Source: Gottfriedia solisilvae (lineage in GTDB: Bacteria > Bacillota > Bacilli > Bacillales > Bacillaceae_G). From it: a stretch of DNA of 64,000 nt. Position 1 is the first letter of the stretch, and each line of letters begins with the position of its first letter. The notes below the pieces were generated by a model. The model ran no database searches. It worked only from the letters and a program-made list of their open reading frames with translations, and had not been told where the DNA came from. The stretch lies in assembly GCF_002128405.1 (NCBI RefSeq), contig NZ_NETJ01000003.1, positions 496,001-560,000 of the forward strand. Reading direction: 5' to 3'. Shown piece after piece: positions 31,201 through 39,117 of this stretch. Both the position numbers and the translations under genes were made by a program.

Positions 31201-33341
31201 AAACAACACCAACACCGTACACATTAGACCCAAGTACTTATAACTTTTCGTCTAACGGAAGTAACGGAGTTCTATCGTTCACAACAGCTACCCATGATCA
31301 GGCTGTTAAAGCAGGGCAAAACAAATTAGGAGAAAAGTTTGCATTCAGTGAAATGCCTTCGCTAAATTTTAACAAAGGGTATGATTTAACTGTAACATCG
31401 ACAACAGGAGAAATTGTCACAATACCAGGTGTACAACTTGGGTATAGACGTCATATTGATTTAAACGGCGGTACATTAAAGAATGCAAATGATACATTTT
31501 TTGCCGATAGTTTAGTCAATGGAAAAACAACTGCGCCAACCATGAGTATGGGTTCAGCACATGTGATAAATGGAAATTTAACGATTAGTAATGACCTTTA
31601 CTTGGATGCAGCAGGTTCAATTGATAAGAAGTCAGATATTACAACAAATCCTAAAGTACTAACAGATAATTCTACTTTCTATCTATGTTGGATAAAAGTA
31701 CCACCAACAGTGAATAAAGACGTTGCTGGAAACATTGTAGGTAGCGATATTACATTACCATTTACTGATGATGGCACATGGAAAAACAATATTAAGGCAG
31801 TTCAAATCGGTTCTAAAACATTAGTTTTAAATAAGGATTATACGATTTCAAATAATAGTATTACACTTAAAGGTGATCTGTTCACAGTTGGACAAAAGTT
31901 CAATGTAACGATTGTTTCAGAAGGGTATAAAGATGTCGTTGTGACTGATCAAGTCGTTGGTTATACGGTAACTTTTGCATCAAATGGTGGAGATCCAGTT
32001 CCAGCTCAAATCGTAGACAGAAATGCGACTAAACCAGTTGATCCGACGAAAGTAGGCTACAAATTCTATGGTTGGTATACAGATCAAAATCTAACAATGC
32101 CATATGATTTTGATACGATTGTAACAAAACCAATCACACTTTATGCGAAATATGCGTTAGCTGGTTCTGTTGTGACAGCAGATACAACGGATAATGTATT
32201 AGGTAACGATATCGTGTTAGAGTACAGTGATAAAGATTGGGCAAATGCTATTACAGATATTAAACTCAACGGTAGTGCGGTAGATGGATCGAAATACAAT
32301 GTGGATAAAGTTAACCGAACGATTACGCTAGATAAGAGTTTGTTCACAAGAACGAGAGATTATACTATTACGATTAAGGCTACTGACTATGCTGATGTGA
32401 CAGTAGTTCAAAAAGTAGTAAATGGATATAATGTCCATTTCGTCCTTCCAAGTGATGCTCCGGCTGAACTAAAAGAAGGAACAAAGGATCAAATTGTAGC
32501 ACGCAGAATCACAGCACCGACTGTTTATGGTTATGAATTAGCTTGGTTTGCAGATGAAGAATGTACAATTCCTTGGGATTTCACAAGCTCAATCTATTCT
32601 GCAAAAACACTTTATGGAAAATGGTCACTTGCTAAATTCACTGTTATTTTTGATGGTCAAAATGGTGGCTTAGAACAGACTAAGACAGCGGAATATAATA
32701 CAACAATTACAGCGCCTACAGCACCAACAAGAACTGGTTATACATTCGTTGGTTGGTATAAAGATGCTGCTGGTCAAACGGCTTGGAATTTTGCAACAGA
32801 TAAAGTAACAGCAGATACGATTTTATATGCGAAATGGAATATCAATAAGTACTCGGTTACGTTTAATAGTCAAGGTGGTAGTACAGTAGCTGCTGTGACA
32901 GCAGACTATAACTCTATAATCTCACAACCATCTTCTCCAACAAAAACTAATTATGGATTTGTTGGTTGGTACAAAGATACTGAAGGTCAAACAGCATGGA
33001 ATTTTGAGACAGACAAAGTGACAAGCAACGTTACGCTTTATGCAAAATGGATTGCAATTCCAGTTGCTCCTAAAGCGAAAGCAGTATCTTCATCCGACAA
33101 TAGTATCACAGTGAGTTGGGAGGAAATAGATAGCGTAAACGGCTATGAAATTTCTCGTGCAACATCAAAAAATGGAACATTAACAGTAATTGCAAATACT
33201 ACAAAAACCGTTTACAACGATACTGGTTTAACGTCAGGTACTACTTATTATTACAAAGTTAGATCTTACAAAATAGTCAATGGTTTTAAGGTTTATAGTG
33301 ATTATTCTAAATTAGAAAGTGCGAAAGCATCAAAAAAATAA
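25296..33341 (+). CDS. Giant multidomain S8 serine protease (2681 aa)
   Basis: Signal peptide (1-40), I9-type propeptide (about 95-210), and S8 core with Asp268 (LDTGIDYNH), His341 (TSHGTHVSG) and Ser674 (SGTSMATPH). A PA insert lies at about 480-590. Beta-sandwich domains run to about 1420. A dockerin-like pair of Ca loops follows (GDVNGDNVIDMKD at about 1434, NRDADIYW at about 1480). Four modules resembling DUF1533/Shr hemoglobin-interacting domains begin near 1573, 1685, 2143 and 2296. About five InlB-type repeats begin near 1815, 2223, 2378, 2448 and 2519, each with GY-x-F-x-GWY and YAKW. A C-terminal Fn3 domain spans 2589-2681. No sortase signal. GGGGGGAG precedes the ATG. It is an extracellular protease with many binding modules; ligands are unknown. 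Confidence 0.93.
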   Translation: MKHRKKISKKQTRRMISIFTLSAMVFNFALPQSLQLVHADSDPKQQTVSNGSFNAEEVNRILAGLTPEQKANINKLTGADNSKKIHVDQKDLRSEKNINVIVQFKEDPAKIQMIKKSLANGGATLNSQAFSSDYSEAQKKVEASHAKFKNFVSSNQPKTQIVGGKSIKTSMSITREYSEAFNGVSVSLPAKLIEKVAENPDVASVWSQVEYTVADGSTPKASVTSEFVGKPTIGLSLLGLDKLQAEGHTGIIKSGPRAGQKVKVGVLDTGIDYNHPDLKAVYKGGHDLVNNEGFDANGNVKYVDDHDPMETTYDDWVADKANPNAIVGQPPADYKLYITSHGTHVSGTIAANTTNNNNVYSANGVAPDVDLYGYRVLGPGGRGTSDSVLNGIDQAVKDDMDVINLSLGATVNDPFYPTSIAINNATLAGVVCDVAAGNNGPGQATVGSPGTSALAITVGASTIPGEIPVMTIKNGSASYQSRLFGKTFAQADDAFKGQTFPIVDVGLGSVADYNGLDMSSKIALVKRGGEFLQTKMANAHKAGVAGMIIWNNTADADSQGYINNFLGVSMDNVYSVSLTQAQGQVLSEAISKDPKSATITYPATLDVPISKKGDELASFSSTGPVKDWTIKPDVVAPGVDISSTVPYDVWEPQDGVSVENRDYKFAYELMSGTSMATPHVAGISALILAANPEYTPADVKSALMNTAKDINTDSKTYSVYQVGAGRVNPARAIKEKVKIQVIEKAYATDSDNTLHQVENLTGSMFFGFKGRGEGATNGSDDVVSSKDFNVTNQGTSSKTFNVSTEFISTKFAGSNKVGPGTGNDVKIDFTVDGKNVSSFNVGGESTVKATAKITVPSNSLEGTYEGYINLLNSQDSSESYRIPFTITVAEKGINKFQVAIKAAAEGNLSAYYLSVNNEMENYYVAIKDKDGKYIGLANMLANSSNLIPGVQYGPLITLFNGFYLPFTKVYDGTYDSSGISNKVEVLKEGAYSLELIATGKDGKRYTAEDTVYVDGTPPTMKMDQDSNGGIYEIDPTGYLPGQEIKGFRGTVYDSNIDVMKNNGETSVPSPKDGVTPVPVDQALNSVIGYQDSQFPTVFFDTDAKGRFHFGVTAEDVANKMGSEFYIEPQDYSGESDGTVNGQTYYFIKKGNPYVTLTSSNGVDAGPGNEDKVVIDNNKPFKMTMTTKYGVGMTGGKFLLNNHNVYEFSNIRLTDEYKNYLISKSIDPTKVLTVSQPYKHPVYGIGETTDVTISNIGLAGALDHDMPIIEADVTYNDPDPVTGPFNYQLLQANLTLSGEDTKVAWFPTNEPYVRQNISVLRGQVAAESFARNNIINQYPQFTVDSGAKVTATDDKGKKFTTDQPTSFNNTMAYTFINPYYALTMDVSDKPYSVEASVPGHFKGYEKTPVIGENKFGYRSGTIKDIRGLFPILLGGDVNGDNVIDMKDLMKEIDVYYQYKNLNNLNNPANNAANKTAFLNTNRDADIYWIKPTGFGYGIDYNDFYYIFKNFGKQNQSAIDAGLTVPTAQLAVDQDKTFTTDYAGSITLNAGDTVQQVMQKLNFTAPAQTIASTPKLEDLQNGATISLSPTSTVFVDDVVWRKSITKIMLGSTDVTNLVTINPAYLYYDANGAQQTMPSKITFPGSLFPTATNYTVTVKATGYQDVTKSLTISAVPIPTPSIPIITDPSVAHIGKDLTLTFQEDANWRNGINKVIVTTNSGKSMDISNLINPDTNQKYYDISKAGQITFNAKTFMTDSTLDPKNASTYNAATVNPGGKNYLPQLYRFTIGSVGADGTNYPDVIGGFDPTYTAQQPVGYSITFNSQGGSAFKPMAIGFKAGSSRSNGPNSDLISYMRPAPTKPGYKFLGWFNEAEGITQWDPVSFPATGDTTVYAKWQMNTTQSYSPVDKANPNGLKFDGSSAASGIGWVLGEGDLKINIPDYLTNVSWLTSKDKIAKIEAKFYQMKSDGSTETTPTPYTLDPSTYNFSSNGSNGVLSFTTATHDQAVKAGQNKLGEKFAFSEMPSLNFNKGYDLTVTSTTGEIVTIPGVQLGYRRHIDLNGGTLKNANDTFFADSLVNGKTTAPTMSMGSAHVINGNLTISNDLYLDAAGSIDKKSDITTNPKVLTDNSTFYLCWIKVPPTVNKDVAGNIVGSDITLPFTDDGTWKNNIKAVQIGSKTLVLNKDYTISNNSITLKGDLFTVGQKFNVTIVSEGYKDVVVTDQVVGYTVTFASNGGDPVPAQIVDRNATKPVDPTKVGYKFYGWYTDQNLTMPYDFDTIVTKPITLYAKYALAGSVVTADTTDNVLGNDIVLEYSDKDWANAITDIKLNGSAVDGSKYNVDKVNRTITLDKSLFTRTRDYTITIKATDYADVTVVQKVVNGYNVHFVLPSDAPAELKEGTKDQIVARRITAPTVYGYELAWFADEECTIPWDFTSSIYSAKTLYGKWSLAKFTVIFDGQNGGLEQTKTAEYNTTITAPTAPTRTGYTFVGWYKDAAGQTAWNFATDKVTADTILYAKWNINKYSVTFNSQGGSTVAAVTADYNSIISQPSSPTKTNYGFVGWYKDTEGQTAWNFETDKVTSNVTLYAKWIAIPVAPKAKAVSSSDNSITVSWEEIDSVNGYEISRATSKNGTLTVIANTTKTVYNDTGLTSGTTYYYKVRSYKIVNGFKVYSDYSKLESAKASKK

Positions 33342-33361
33342 AAACAATTTTAATGAAAATG

Positions 33362-33397
33362 AGTGTGCTATGATAGTTAGATCTATTAGAGCACACT
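33362..33397. repeat. Inverted repeat after the giant protease gene
   Basis: AGTGTGCT and AGCACACT with a 20-nt loop, 20 bases after the stop codon. It lacks a T-run, so it is a weak terminator or an mRNA 3' stabiliser. Confidence 0.45.
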
Positions 33398-33493
33398 TGA
33401 ATAAAAAAATTTCAAGCCAGATATAGTCCATCGAAAATATTTACATTTCCCCAAATGATAATATAGAAATAGAATACTATCGGTCTAAAAAGA

Positions 33494-33528
33494 AAAAACA
33501 AGAATACTTAAAATGTATTCTTGTTTTT
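33494..33528. terminator. Bidirectional terminator, 14-bp stem
   Basis: AAAAACAAGAATAC and GTATTCTTGTTTTT with a 7-nt loop. It is nearly identical to the hairpin at 39084-39117 that ends the intact TPR regulator. Confidence 0.85.
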
Positions 33529-33530
33529 AT

Positions 33531-33704
33531 TTACTGAAGAATTAATTTAGCGATATCTAGTGCCTGATCGGGTAAGTCGGACTTAGAATAAAAATTAAAT
33601 AATTCTTTTTCAGAACGTTTGACTAAATAATTGAATCCATGACTTTTAAACAATGTTAATGCATTAAACAATGAGAAAGACTTGATAGCTAGTCTATTTT
33701 TCAT
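33531..33704 (-). pseudogene. C-terminal relic of an HTH-TPR regulator
   Basis: 57 codons ending at the same relative place as the 39116-40336 regulator. It reads RSEKELFNFYSKSDLPDQAL where the intact protein reads RSEKELFNYYSKMNLPEKAL, and both are followed directly by the same terminator. The other 85% of the gene, including the HTH, is missing. It is convergent with the giant protease gene, as the intact regulator is with the protease relic at 38700. Confidence 0.82.
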
Positions 33705-33759
33705 TCATTGAAAAAATGTGGAATTTGTAAGTTTAACAATGAATGGAAAACTAGGAAAC

Positions 33760-33814
33760 TTATGTTGACCGTTCGGTATAATATATCTAAAATTATACTA
33801 AACGGTCAACATAA
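33760..33814. promoter_or_regulatory. Long palindromic operator before the TetR gene
   Basis: Arms TTATGTTGACCGTT and AACGGTCAACATAA are perfect over 14 bp, with inner GTATAAT/ATTATAC also pairing. TTGACC and TATAAT lie inside it. Such a site 30 bases before a tetR gene is the expected autoregulatory operator. Confidence 0.75.
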
Positions 33815-33844
33815 AACATATATAAATAAAGGGTGACTTATTTT

Positions 33845-34420
33845 ATGAAAGAAACTAATTCTAGAGATAAATTATTAAACGCTGCTTCAATGCTTTTCAG
33901 AAAGCAGGGCTACAATGCGACAAGTTTAAGTCAAATTACGGAGATGAGTGAATCTCCAAGGGGATCGGTCTATTATTATTTCCCAGGGGGGAAGGAACAA
34001 CTAGCTAAAGAGGCCATCAAAGAGACTGGAGATAAGATCAAAAATTTTATAAAAGAAACATTATCATTATATGAAAGTCCAGCAATAGGAATTAATGAAT
34101 ATATTAAAAGGATTGCCAGACAATTGGAGAAAACAGATGAAAGAACAACGATTTCATTAGTTGCAATGTCGAGTGAAGTTTGGTCAACAAATGAAATACT
34201 AAGACAAATTTGTGAGGAAGTTTATTATGATTGGGAACAGGTTTATGTGGAAAGTCTGATAAACTCGGGATACGAAAAAGAGGAAGCGAAACGCTTGAGT
34301 ACAGCGATTCAGTCAATTATTGAAGGCGCTTATACACTGTCCCTTACCAAAAAAAGCACAGAACCATTATATATAGCAGGAGAGTTGGTTGTAAAACTAC
34401 TTTCCGATCATGAAGAATAA
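33845..34420 (+). CDS. TetR/AcrR family regulator (LmrA/YxaF-like)
   Basis: 191 aa from ATG 33845; AAAGGGTGA lies upstream and argues against the in-frame GTG at 33833, which overlaps it. The N-terminal HTH (about 5-55) reads AASMLFRKQGYNATSLSQIT, followed by ESPRGSVYYYFPGGKEQL, the hallmark of the LmrA/YxaF subgroup. The helical ligand-binding domain follows to the end. It is expected to repress its own transcription and that of nearby genes through the palindrome at 33760-33814. Candidate targets downstream on the same strand are the HAD hydrolase, the MFS exporter and the aldo/keto reductase. That assignment is inferred from order only. Confidence 0.92.
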   Translation: MKETNSRDKLLNAASMLFRKQGYNATSLSQITEMSESPRGSVYYYFPGGKEQLAKEAIKETGDKIKNFIKETLSLYESPAIGINEYIKRIARQLEKTDERTTISLVAMSSEVWSTNEILRQICEEVYYDWEQVYVESLINSGYEKEEAKRLSTAIQSIIEGAYTLSLTKKSTEPLYIAGELVVKLLSDHEE

Positions 34421-34520
34421 ATATGTAATGTAAGTTATGAAATTTAGAGTATTGTGGATGAATGACATTCTATATAACTATTAAAATCTAATGTTAGATT
34501 ATAGAAGTGGAGGAATTGAA

Positions 34521-35387
34521 ATGAAACTGATTGCTCTCGATTTAGATGGTACGACTTTGAATTCAAATAAAGAAATGACAGAAGAAACGATTCGCGCGAT
34601 TAAAAGAGCGCAACAACAAGGTCATATTGTCATGGCACTTTCAGGACGACCATCATTTTCAATTAATATGGAACTTGCCAAGTATGGTCTAGAATGTCCC
34701 GTTGGTGGAAATAACGGAACAGAATTGTATGTAGATGGAAAATTGGTGGAGTTGACAACTTTGAATCTATCTCAAAGTCAACGTATTGTGAATGAGCTAG
34801 AAAAAGAAAAGATGCCTTATAAAATTAGTACCGATAAAAGAACATTTGCTCATAAAGATTGGCTTGAACGATTTGAAAAAGTGGTAGCATCAGGTAGTGT
34901 TCCGAAAGCACACTTTGAACATAAAGATTACAAAATGTTCACTACTCCACCTCATGTATACGGACAGCCATTTTTTGATCAACCTGATGAAATCGTAAAT
35001 AAAGACTCGACTGTCGTAAAGTTTCTGATCATAGCGCTTGATCCCGAACAGAGGAAGCGTATGCAGAAAAAATTAGGGACGATAGAAGAGTTATATGTTA
35101 CTTCTTCCTCGCCATTTAATATTGAATTAATGCATCTAAATGGGCATAAAGGAAATGGCTTAAAATCAATGGCCCGCTATTTTAATATTCCCTTAGAAGA
35201 AACGGTTGCGATTGGGGATGAAAGAAATGACATTCCAATGTTTAATGTAGCTGGTTTGTCAATTGCAATGGGAAATGCCGAAGAAGAGGTGCAGCAACAT
35301 TGTGATATTGTTACTTTAACAAACGATGAAAATGGTGTAGCACACGCAATTGAGAAATACATTTTAAATGATTCATATGTTGGATAA
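34521..35387 (+). CDS. Cof-type HAD hydrolase
   Basis: 288 aa from ATG 34521 with GTGGAGG 9 nt upstream. HAD motif I is DLDGTT (Asp7 nucleophile, Asp9), motif II is ALSGRPS, the conserved Lys lies in the C2 cap/motif III region (GHKGNGL), and motif IV is GDERNDIPMF. The length and C2B-type cap match the Cof/YkrA/YxeH family of cytoplasmic sugar-phosphate or flavin-phosphate phosphatases. The substrate cannot be named. It starts 100 bases after the TetR gene on the same strand, with no clear terminator between, so co-transcription is possible. Confidence 0.9.
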   Translation: MKLIALDLDGTTLNSNKEMTEETIRAIKRAQQQGHIVMALSGRPSFSINMELAKYGLECPVGGNNGTELYVDGKLVELTTLNLSQSQRIVNELEKEKMPYKISTDKRTFAHKDWLERFEKVVASGSVPKAHFEHKDYKMFTTPPHVYGQPFFDQPDEIVNKDSTVVKFLIIALDPEQRKRMQKKLGTIEELYVTSSSPFNIELMHLNGHKGNGLKSMARYFNIPLEETVAIGDERNDIPMFNVAGLSIAMGNAEEEVQQHCDIVTLTNDENGVAHAIEKYILNDSYVG

Positions 35388-35517
35388 GTAAAAATAATTA
35401 TTGAAGAAACTCATTTAAGATATCTTAAGGAAAATTAATTGATACTTTATTTTAAAAAAGGACTGTTATTAATAAAAAATAAAGCCCATAAAAGAGAAGA
35501 TATTGCTTTAATTTTTA

Positions 35518-35749
35518 GGCTCTGTTAAAAAAGAATGTTTTGATTTCCGTTTCAGGATGCTCGCTTTCCATGGGGCGTGAGCTGAGCCTCCTCGGCAAGC
35601 CTGCGGGGTCTCACCCTTCCCGCTACTCCCATAGGAGTCTCGCACCTTCCACTCCAATCAATCTCTTTAAATATTCAATACTTAAAATTCTAAAAGATTT
35701 TTTCGAAAATGTCTTTTGTAAAATATCAACAATTAACATTAACAGAGCC
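35518..35749. mobile_element. MITE-like repeat with 8-bp target duplication
   Basis: Terminal inverted repeats GGCTCTGTTAA and TTAACAGAGCC enclose 232 bp with no gene. Both ends are flanked by the direct repeat AATTTTTA (35510-35517 and 35750-35757). The interior is GC-rich compared with the surroundings and carries the TTTCAGGATGCTCGCTTTCC and GGAGTCTCGCACCTTCCACT blocks, which I recognise from intergenic repeats widespread in Bacillaceae. The ends and 8-bp duplication resemble IS6-type elements (inference). A shorter related structure is at 49110-49164. Confidence 0.8.
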
Positions 35750-35777
35750 AATTTTTAAAAGAAAAAGAGGGTAGTAG

Positions 35778-37013
35778 ATGGTAAGGTTTTATAAGTTATT
35801 TTCAATTAATGGATTCACTATATTTATTTTCTGTATGCTATTAATGGGAATCAGTATCTCTATAACGATTCCATTTCTTTCATTGTATGCTACTCAAGAA
35901 CTTGGCATGAGCACAAGTGCGTTTGGCATATTTATGGCAGTTAGTTCTTTGAGCGGCGTTTTCGTTAATACTGCAATCGCAAAAAGTTCAGATGGGAAAT
36001 TAGACAGAAAATGGATTATTATCATCGCCATGATTTCTTCTTCATTAAGTTATTTAGCTTTTGTGATCTTTCAACAGTATTTAGTTCTCCTGATTACAGT
36101 CACTTTCTTTGGTGGGATCGGTGCAGTCTCAATGCCACAAATTTTTGCTTATGCTCAAGCGTCTGCAAGCGAAAGTGAATCAGATGATATTACTTTTGCA
36201 ATGTCTACCTTAAGATCGCTTTTTTCACTAGGATTTTTAATTGGTCCTTTATTAGGCACAATTATTTTGAGTGCTATGGACTATGAGGGATTATTTATTA
36301 GTACTGCCCTCATATTTTTGGTAATTGCCTTTTTAGTTTACTTTTTCCTTAGTAATAGCAAGCCTTTGTCAAATACAATTGAAATCAAAAAGATTACGAA
36401 TTCAAAAACTTATTCCCTGAAAGATAAAGTTATTGCACTTCCTTTTATAGCATTTATTTTACTCTTTGGGATTAATAATATAAATGGTATCAATACGCCA
36501 CTTTTTATTGTAAATGATTTAAATGGATCGCAGACAGATGTTGGTTTAGTTGCCAGTATTTGTGCCGGATTGGAAATTCCAATTATGATTGTACTTGGTG
36601 CTTTAGGTAAAAAAGTTTCAAACTTAACCTTAATCATATCGGCATGTTTTATCGGAATGAGCTACCATTTGATGTTAACTTTTTCAGAGGCGTCATGGAA
36701 TGTAATAGTCTTACAAATCATTCAAGCTATACAAGTAGCAATTGTTATGGGGAATGGGCTTAGTTATTTTGCAGATATTTTTCCAAAAGCACCCGGAATC
36801 GCTTCAACGCTTTATGCAAATGGTCAGACGCTTGGTAAGCTTTTTGGTACGCTTGGTGGTGGCTTTCTTGCACAAGTACTTGGTTTTCGCTATGTAAATA
36901 TAGCATGTATTTTCATCCTAATGTTTGCAGTGATTGCGCTTTGGATCACTAAAAAACACAATTCATCTTTAACCCAGAAAGATGCAATTAATAACTCAGA
37001 GTGGGGTGCATAA
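35778..37013 (+). CDS. MFS transporter (sugar-efflux type)
   Basis: 411 aa with about 12 hydrophobic segments. The N-terminal half carries IPFLSLYATQELGMS and the loop SDGKLDRKW that corresponds to the MFS A motif; SASESESDD lies between segments 4 and 5 in a place typical of SetA-like sugar-efflux proteins. The central loop at about 200-215 is hydrophilic, as expected. It is an inner-membrane proton-driven exporter, perhaps of sugars or a drug. GAGGG lies 8 nt before the ATG. The MITE-like element ends 28 bases upstream, so it may carry or interrupt this gene's promoter. The TetR regulator two genes away is a plausible repressor. Confidence 0.88.
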   Translation: MVRFYKLFSINGFTIFIFCMLLMGISISITIPFLSLYATQELGMSTSAFGIFMAVSSLSGVFVNTAIAKSSDGKLDRKWIIIIAMISSSLSYLAFVIFQQYLVLLITVTFFGGIGAVSMPQIFAYAQASASESESDDITFAMSTLRSLFSLGFLIGPLLGTIILSAMDYEGLFISTALIFLVIAFLVYFFLSNSKPLSNTIEIKKITNSKTYSLKDKVIALPFIAFILLFGINNINGINTPLFIVNDLNGSQTDVGLVASICAGLEIPIMIVLGALGKKVSNLTLIISACFIGMSYHLMLTFSEASWNVIVLQIIQAIQVAIVMGNGLSYFADIFPKAPGIASTLYANGQTLGKLFGTLGGGFLAQVLGFRYVNIACIFILMFAVIALWITKKHNSSLTQKDAINNSEWGA

Positions 37014-37145
37014 ATGAAATAATTTTTGCTACTTACTTTATAGCTCGAAAAACATCCTTTGTATCACGAAATATAAGATCTTAAATTAAAAAGTACTCTT
37101 GAAGACCAATTCTTTTACATATTTAGAAGGTGGGGAATAAACAAG

Positions 37146-38135
37146 ATGGATTATATAAAATTTGGGAATACAGGATTAGATGTATCTAGACTTTGCCTTG
37201 GTTGTATGGGTTTTGGAGATGCAAAACGTTGGATTCATCCATGGGTAATAGATGAGGAAAGTAGCCGTACAATCATTAAAAAAGCACTTGATGTAGGTAT
37301 TAATTTTTTTGATACGGCGAATGTTTATTCAGACGGTACTAGTGAGGAATTTTTAGGTAGAGCTTTAAAAGATTATGCCAATAGGGATGAGATTGTCCTT
37401 GCAACGAAGGTTTACTTCCCTATGCATAAAGGGCCAAACGGTTCAGGTCTTTCACGTAAGCATATTATGAGCGAAATTGATAAAAGTCTAAAACGCCTTG
37501 GAACGGATTATGTAGATCTATATCAAATACATCGTTGGGACTATCATACACCAATCGAAGAAACAATGGAGGCACTTCATGATTTAGTAAAGGCAGGTAA
37601 GGTAAGATACATCGGTGCTTCTGCAATGTATGCATGGCAATTCTTAAAATCTTTACATGTAGCTGAGAAAAATGGCTGGACGAGATTTGTTTCAATGCAG
37701 AATCATCTCAACCTCATCTACCGTGAAGAGGAGAGGGAGATGCTACCTTTATGTAAAGAAGAAAAAATCGGCGTTATTCCATATAGCCCACTTGCATCTG
37801 GAAGATTGACACGTGATTGGTCAGAAACGACACTTCGATCGGAAACTGATGATACGCAAAAATCTAAATACGGTGCCACTGAAAATACAGACCGACTTAT
37901 TGTAGAACGAGTTGCTAAAATCGCAGAAAAACATGGGGTACCAAGAGCACAAATTGCACTTGCTTGGTTATTGCAGAAAGAACCAGTTGCAGCGCCGATC
38001 ATTGGAGCCACAAAAATTTCACATCTTGAAGATTCTGTTGGAGCTCTATCTGTTAAGCTAACAACTGAAGAAGTTGCTTATTTGGAGGAGCCTTATGTTC
38101 CCCATCCAGTCGTTGGTGCGCTTGGTTCAAATTAA
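37146..38135 (+). CDS. Aldo/keto reductase
   Basis: 329 aa (beta/alpha)8 barrel. The catalytic tetrad is complete: Asp56 (FFDTAN), Tyr61 (VYSDGT), Lys88 (LATKV) and His129 (LYQIHRWD). The NADPH-binding end has PIIGATKISHLEDSV. The sequence is of the AKR11/AKR12-like Bacillus group (YdhF/IolS-like), which reduce aldehydes and ketones in the cytoplasm. The physiological substrate is unknown. The ribosome site is GGTGGGG, 11 nt upstream. It lies 130 bases after the MFS gene on the same strand. Confidence 0.93.
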   Translation: MDYIKFGNTGLDVSRLCLGCMGFGDAKRWIHPWVIDEESSRTIIKKALDVGINFFDTANVYSDGTSEEFLGRALKDYANRDEIVLATKVYFPMHKGPNGSGLSRKHIMSEIDKSLKRLGTDYVDLYQIHRWDYHTPIEETMEALHDLVKAGKVRYIGASAMYAWQFLKSLHVAEKNGWTRFVSMQNHLNLIYREEEREMLPLCKEEKIGVIPYSPLASGRLTRDWSETTLRSETDDTQKSKYGATENTDRLIVERVAKIAEKHGVPRAQIALAWLLQKEPVAAPIIGATKISHLEDSVGALSVKLTTEEVAYLEEPYVPHPVVGALGSN

Positions 38136-38142
38136 TGTTTGT

Positions 38143-38168
38143 AACCTCTTGTTTATAAAGAGGTTTTA
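38143..38168 (+). terminator. Rho-independent terminator of the aldo/keto reductase gene
   Basis: AACCTCTT and AAGAGGTT with a 7-nt loop, then TTATC. Confidence 0.7.
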
Positions 38169-38230
38169 TCCATTAAAGGTGTAACATTAGTCGATGTATT
38201 AACTAAGTTAGGTTTAAAATAATCCTAGAA

Positions 38231-38262
38231 AAAGAGAAGCCAATATTGGTTTCTCTTTTTTA
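38231..38262 (+). terminator. Second rho-independent terminator
   Basis: AAAGAGAA-GCCAAT and ATTGGT-TTCTCTTT form a long stem followed by T6. No gene lies between this and the previous terminator, apart from a 16-codon open fragment. Confidence 0.75.
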
Positions 38263-38699
38263 TTTATAAATAGTAAAACATCCAAAATAAAAAACTAAAT
38301 TCAGATTAAGATAAAGTTTTCATAGAGCCTCTCGAATTATCCCTAATTTATTGCTGCGTTCTGATTTTTTAAGTTTCATTTCGAATGAACAGTTGTTAAT
38401 TTCGAGTAAGAATGATAATTTTCTACAATTCTTTTAGGTTTTTGCATGTAAATTGAGACATTAGGATCGTATTTACACGATTTTTGTCGTATAAATTCAT
38501 GGAGATTACCCCAATATACTTTTATTATGAGTAGCTGTAAAATTTGAATTAACAATAGTTTTCCTTTATATATTCATTCTTAACATAAAGTAGCTTTCAT
38601 TACTTTTCTCTCATTCTATTTAACTACTAAACTTTAAGATCAATGTAAGGGGAGAATCTAAAAAGAATTCATTTATGACTAAAGTTGCAATGATGATCA

Positions 38700-39079
38700 A
38701 AAAAGAAGAATTAGATATCTACCATATTCATTAAAATATGGGGCGTACTAAAATAGCGAAAGAGAAAGTAAAAGTAAAAAGAACCAAGGAAGGAATTCAA
38801 AGTAAATTCGATGAAACAGCGATTAAAGAGGTTAGATAAACAAATAAAATATCATCAATTTATGATTAGGCCCAGCATGATACTAATGTTATTCCAAGCT
38901 GAAATGATCGTCCTCATGGTACACTTGTTTCTGATACAGTGGCTACAAATGGGGACGAATCAAATGGTGGTACTGTAAGGGTTTCAGCACGTTTTCTATT
39001 ATAGGTAAGGAAGGTTTCTTAAATAAACAAATGGATTCTCTGATAACACATATGAGCAAGGATCGAGCATGCAATTACC
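38700..39079 (+). pseudogene. Relic of an S8 protease catalytic region
   Basis: Aligned codon by codon with the 21168 protease (residues about 222-290), it reads ETAIKEVR, stop, TNKISSIYD, stop, AQHDTNVIPS, stop, NDRPHGTLVSDTVATNGDES. The intact protein reads QTDVNEVWYTDKVPTGYDWA, then DNDTNVIPGPKGSSHGTHVA. There are three stops and no gap over about 70 codons; the first catalytic-motif His remains and the second is Leu. The remainder is deleted or frame-shifted. Upstream sequence near 38502 also matches that of the 21168 gene. Confidence 0.85.
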
Positions 39080-39083
39080 AAAT

Positions 39084-39117
39084 AAAAACGAGAATACATT
39101 TAAGTATTCTTGTTTTT
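39084..39117. terminator. Bidirectional terminator overlapping the TPR regulator stop
   Basis: AAAAACGAGAATAC and GTATTCTTGTTTTT with a 6-nt loop, nearly the same as 33494-33528. Confidence 0.85.

Noticed and set aside
38173-38223. A 16-codon open fragment reading IKGVTLVDVLTKLGLK between two terminators
   Set aside because: Too short to assign and without start or ribosome site. It may be the tail of a lost gene, but nothing confirms it.
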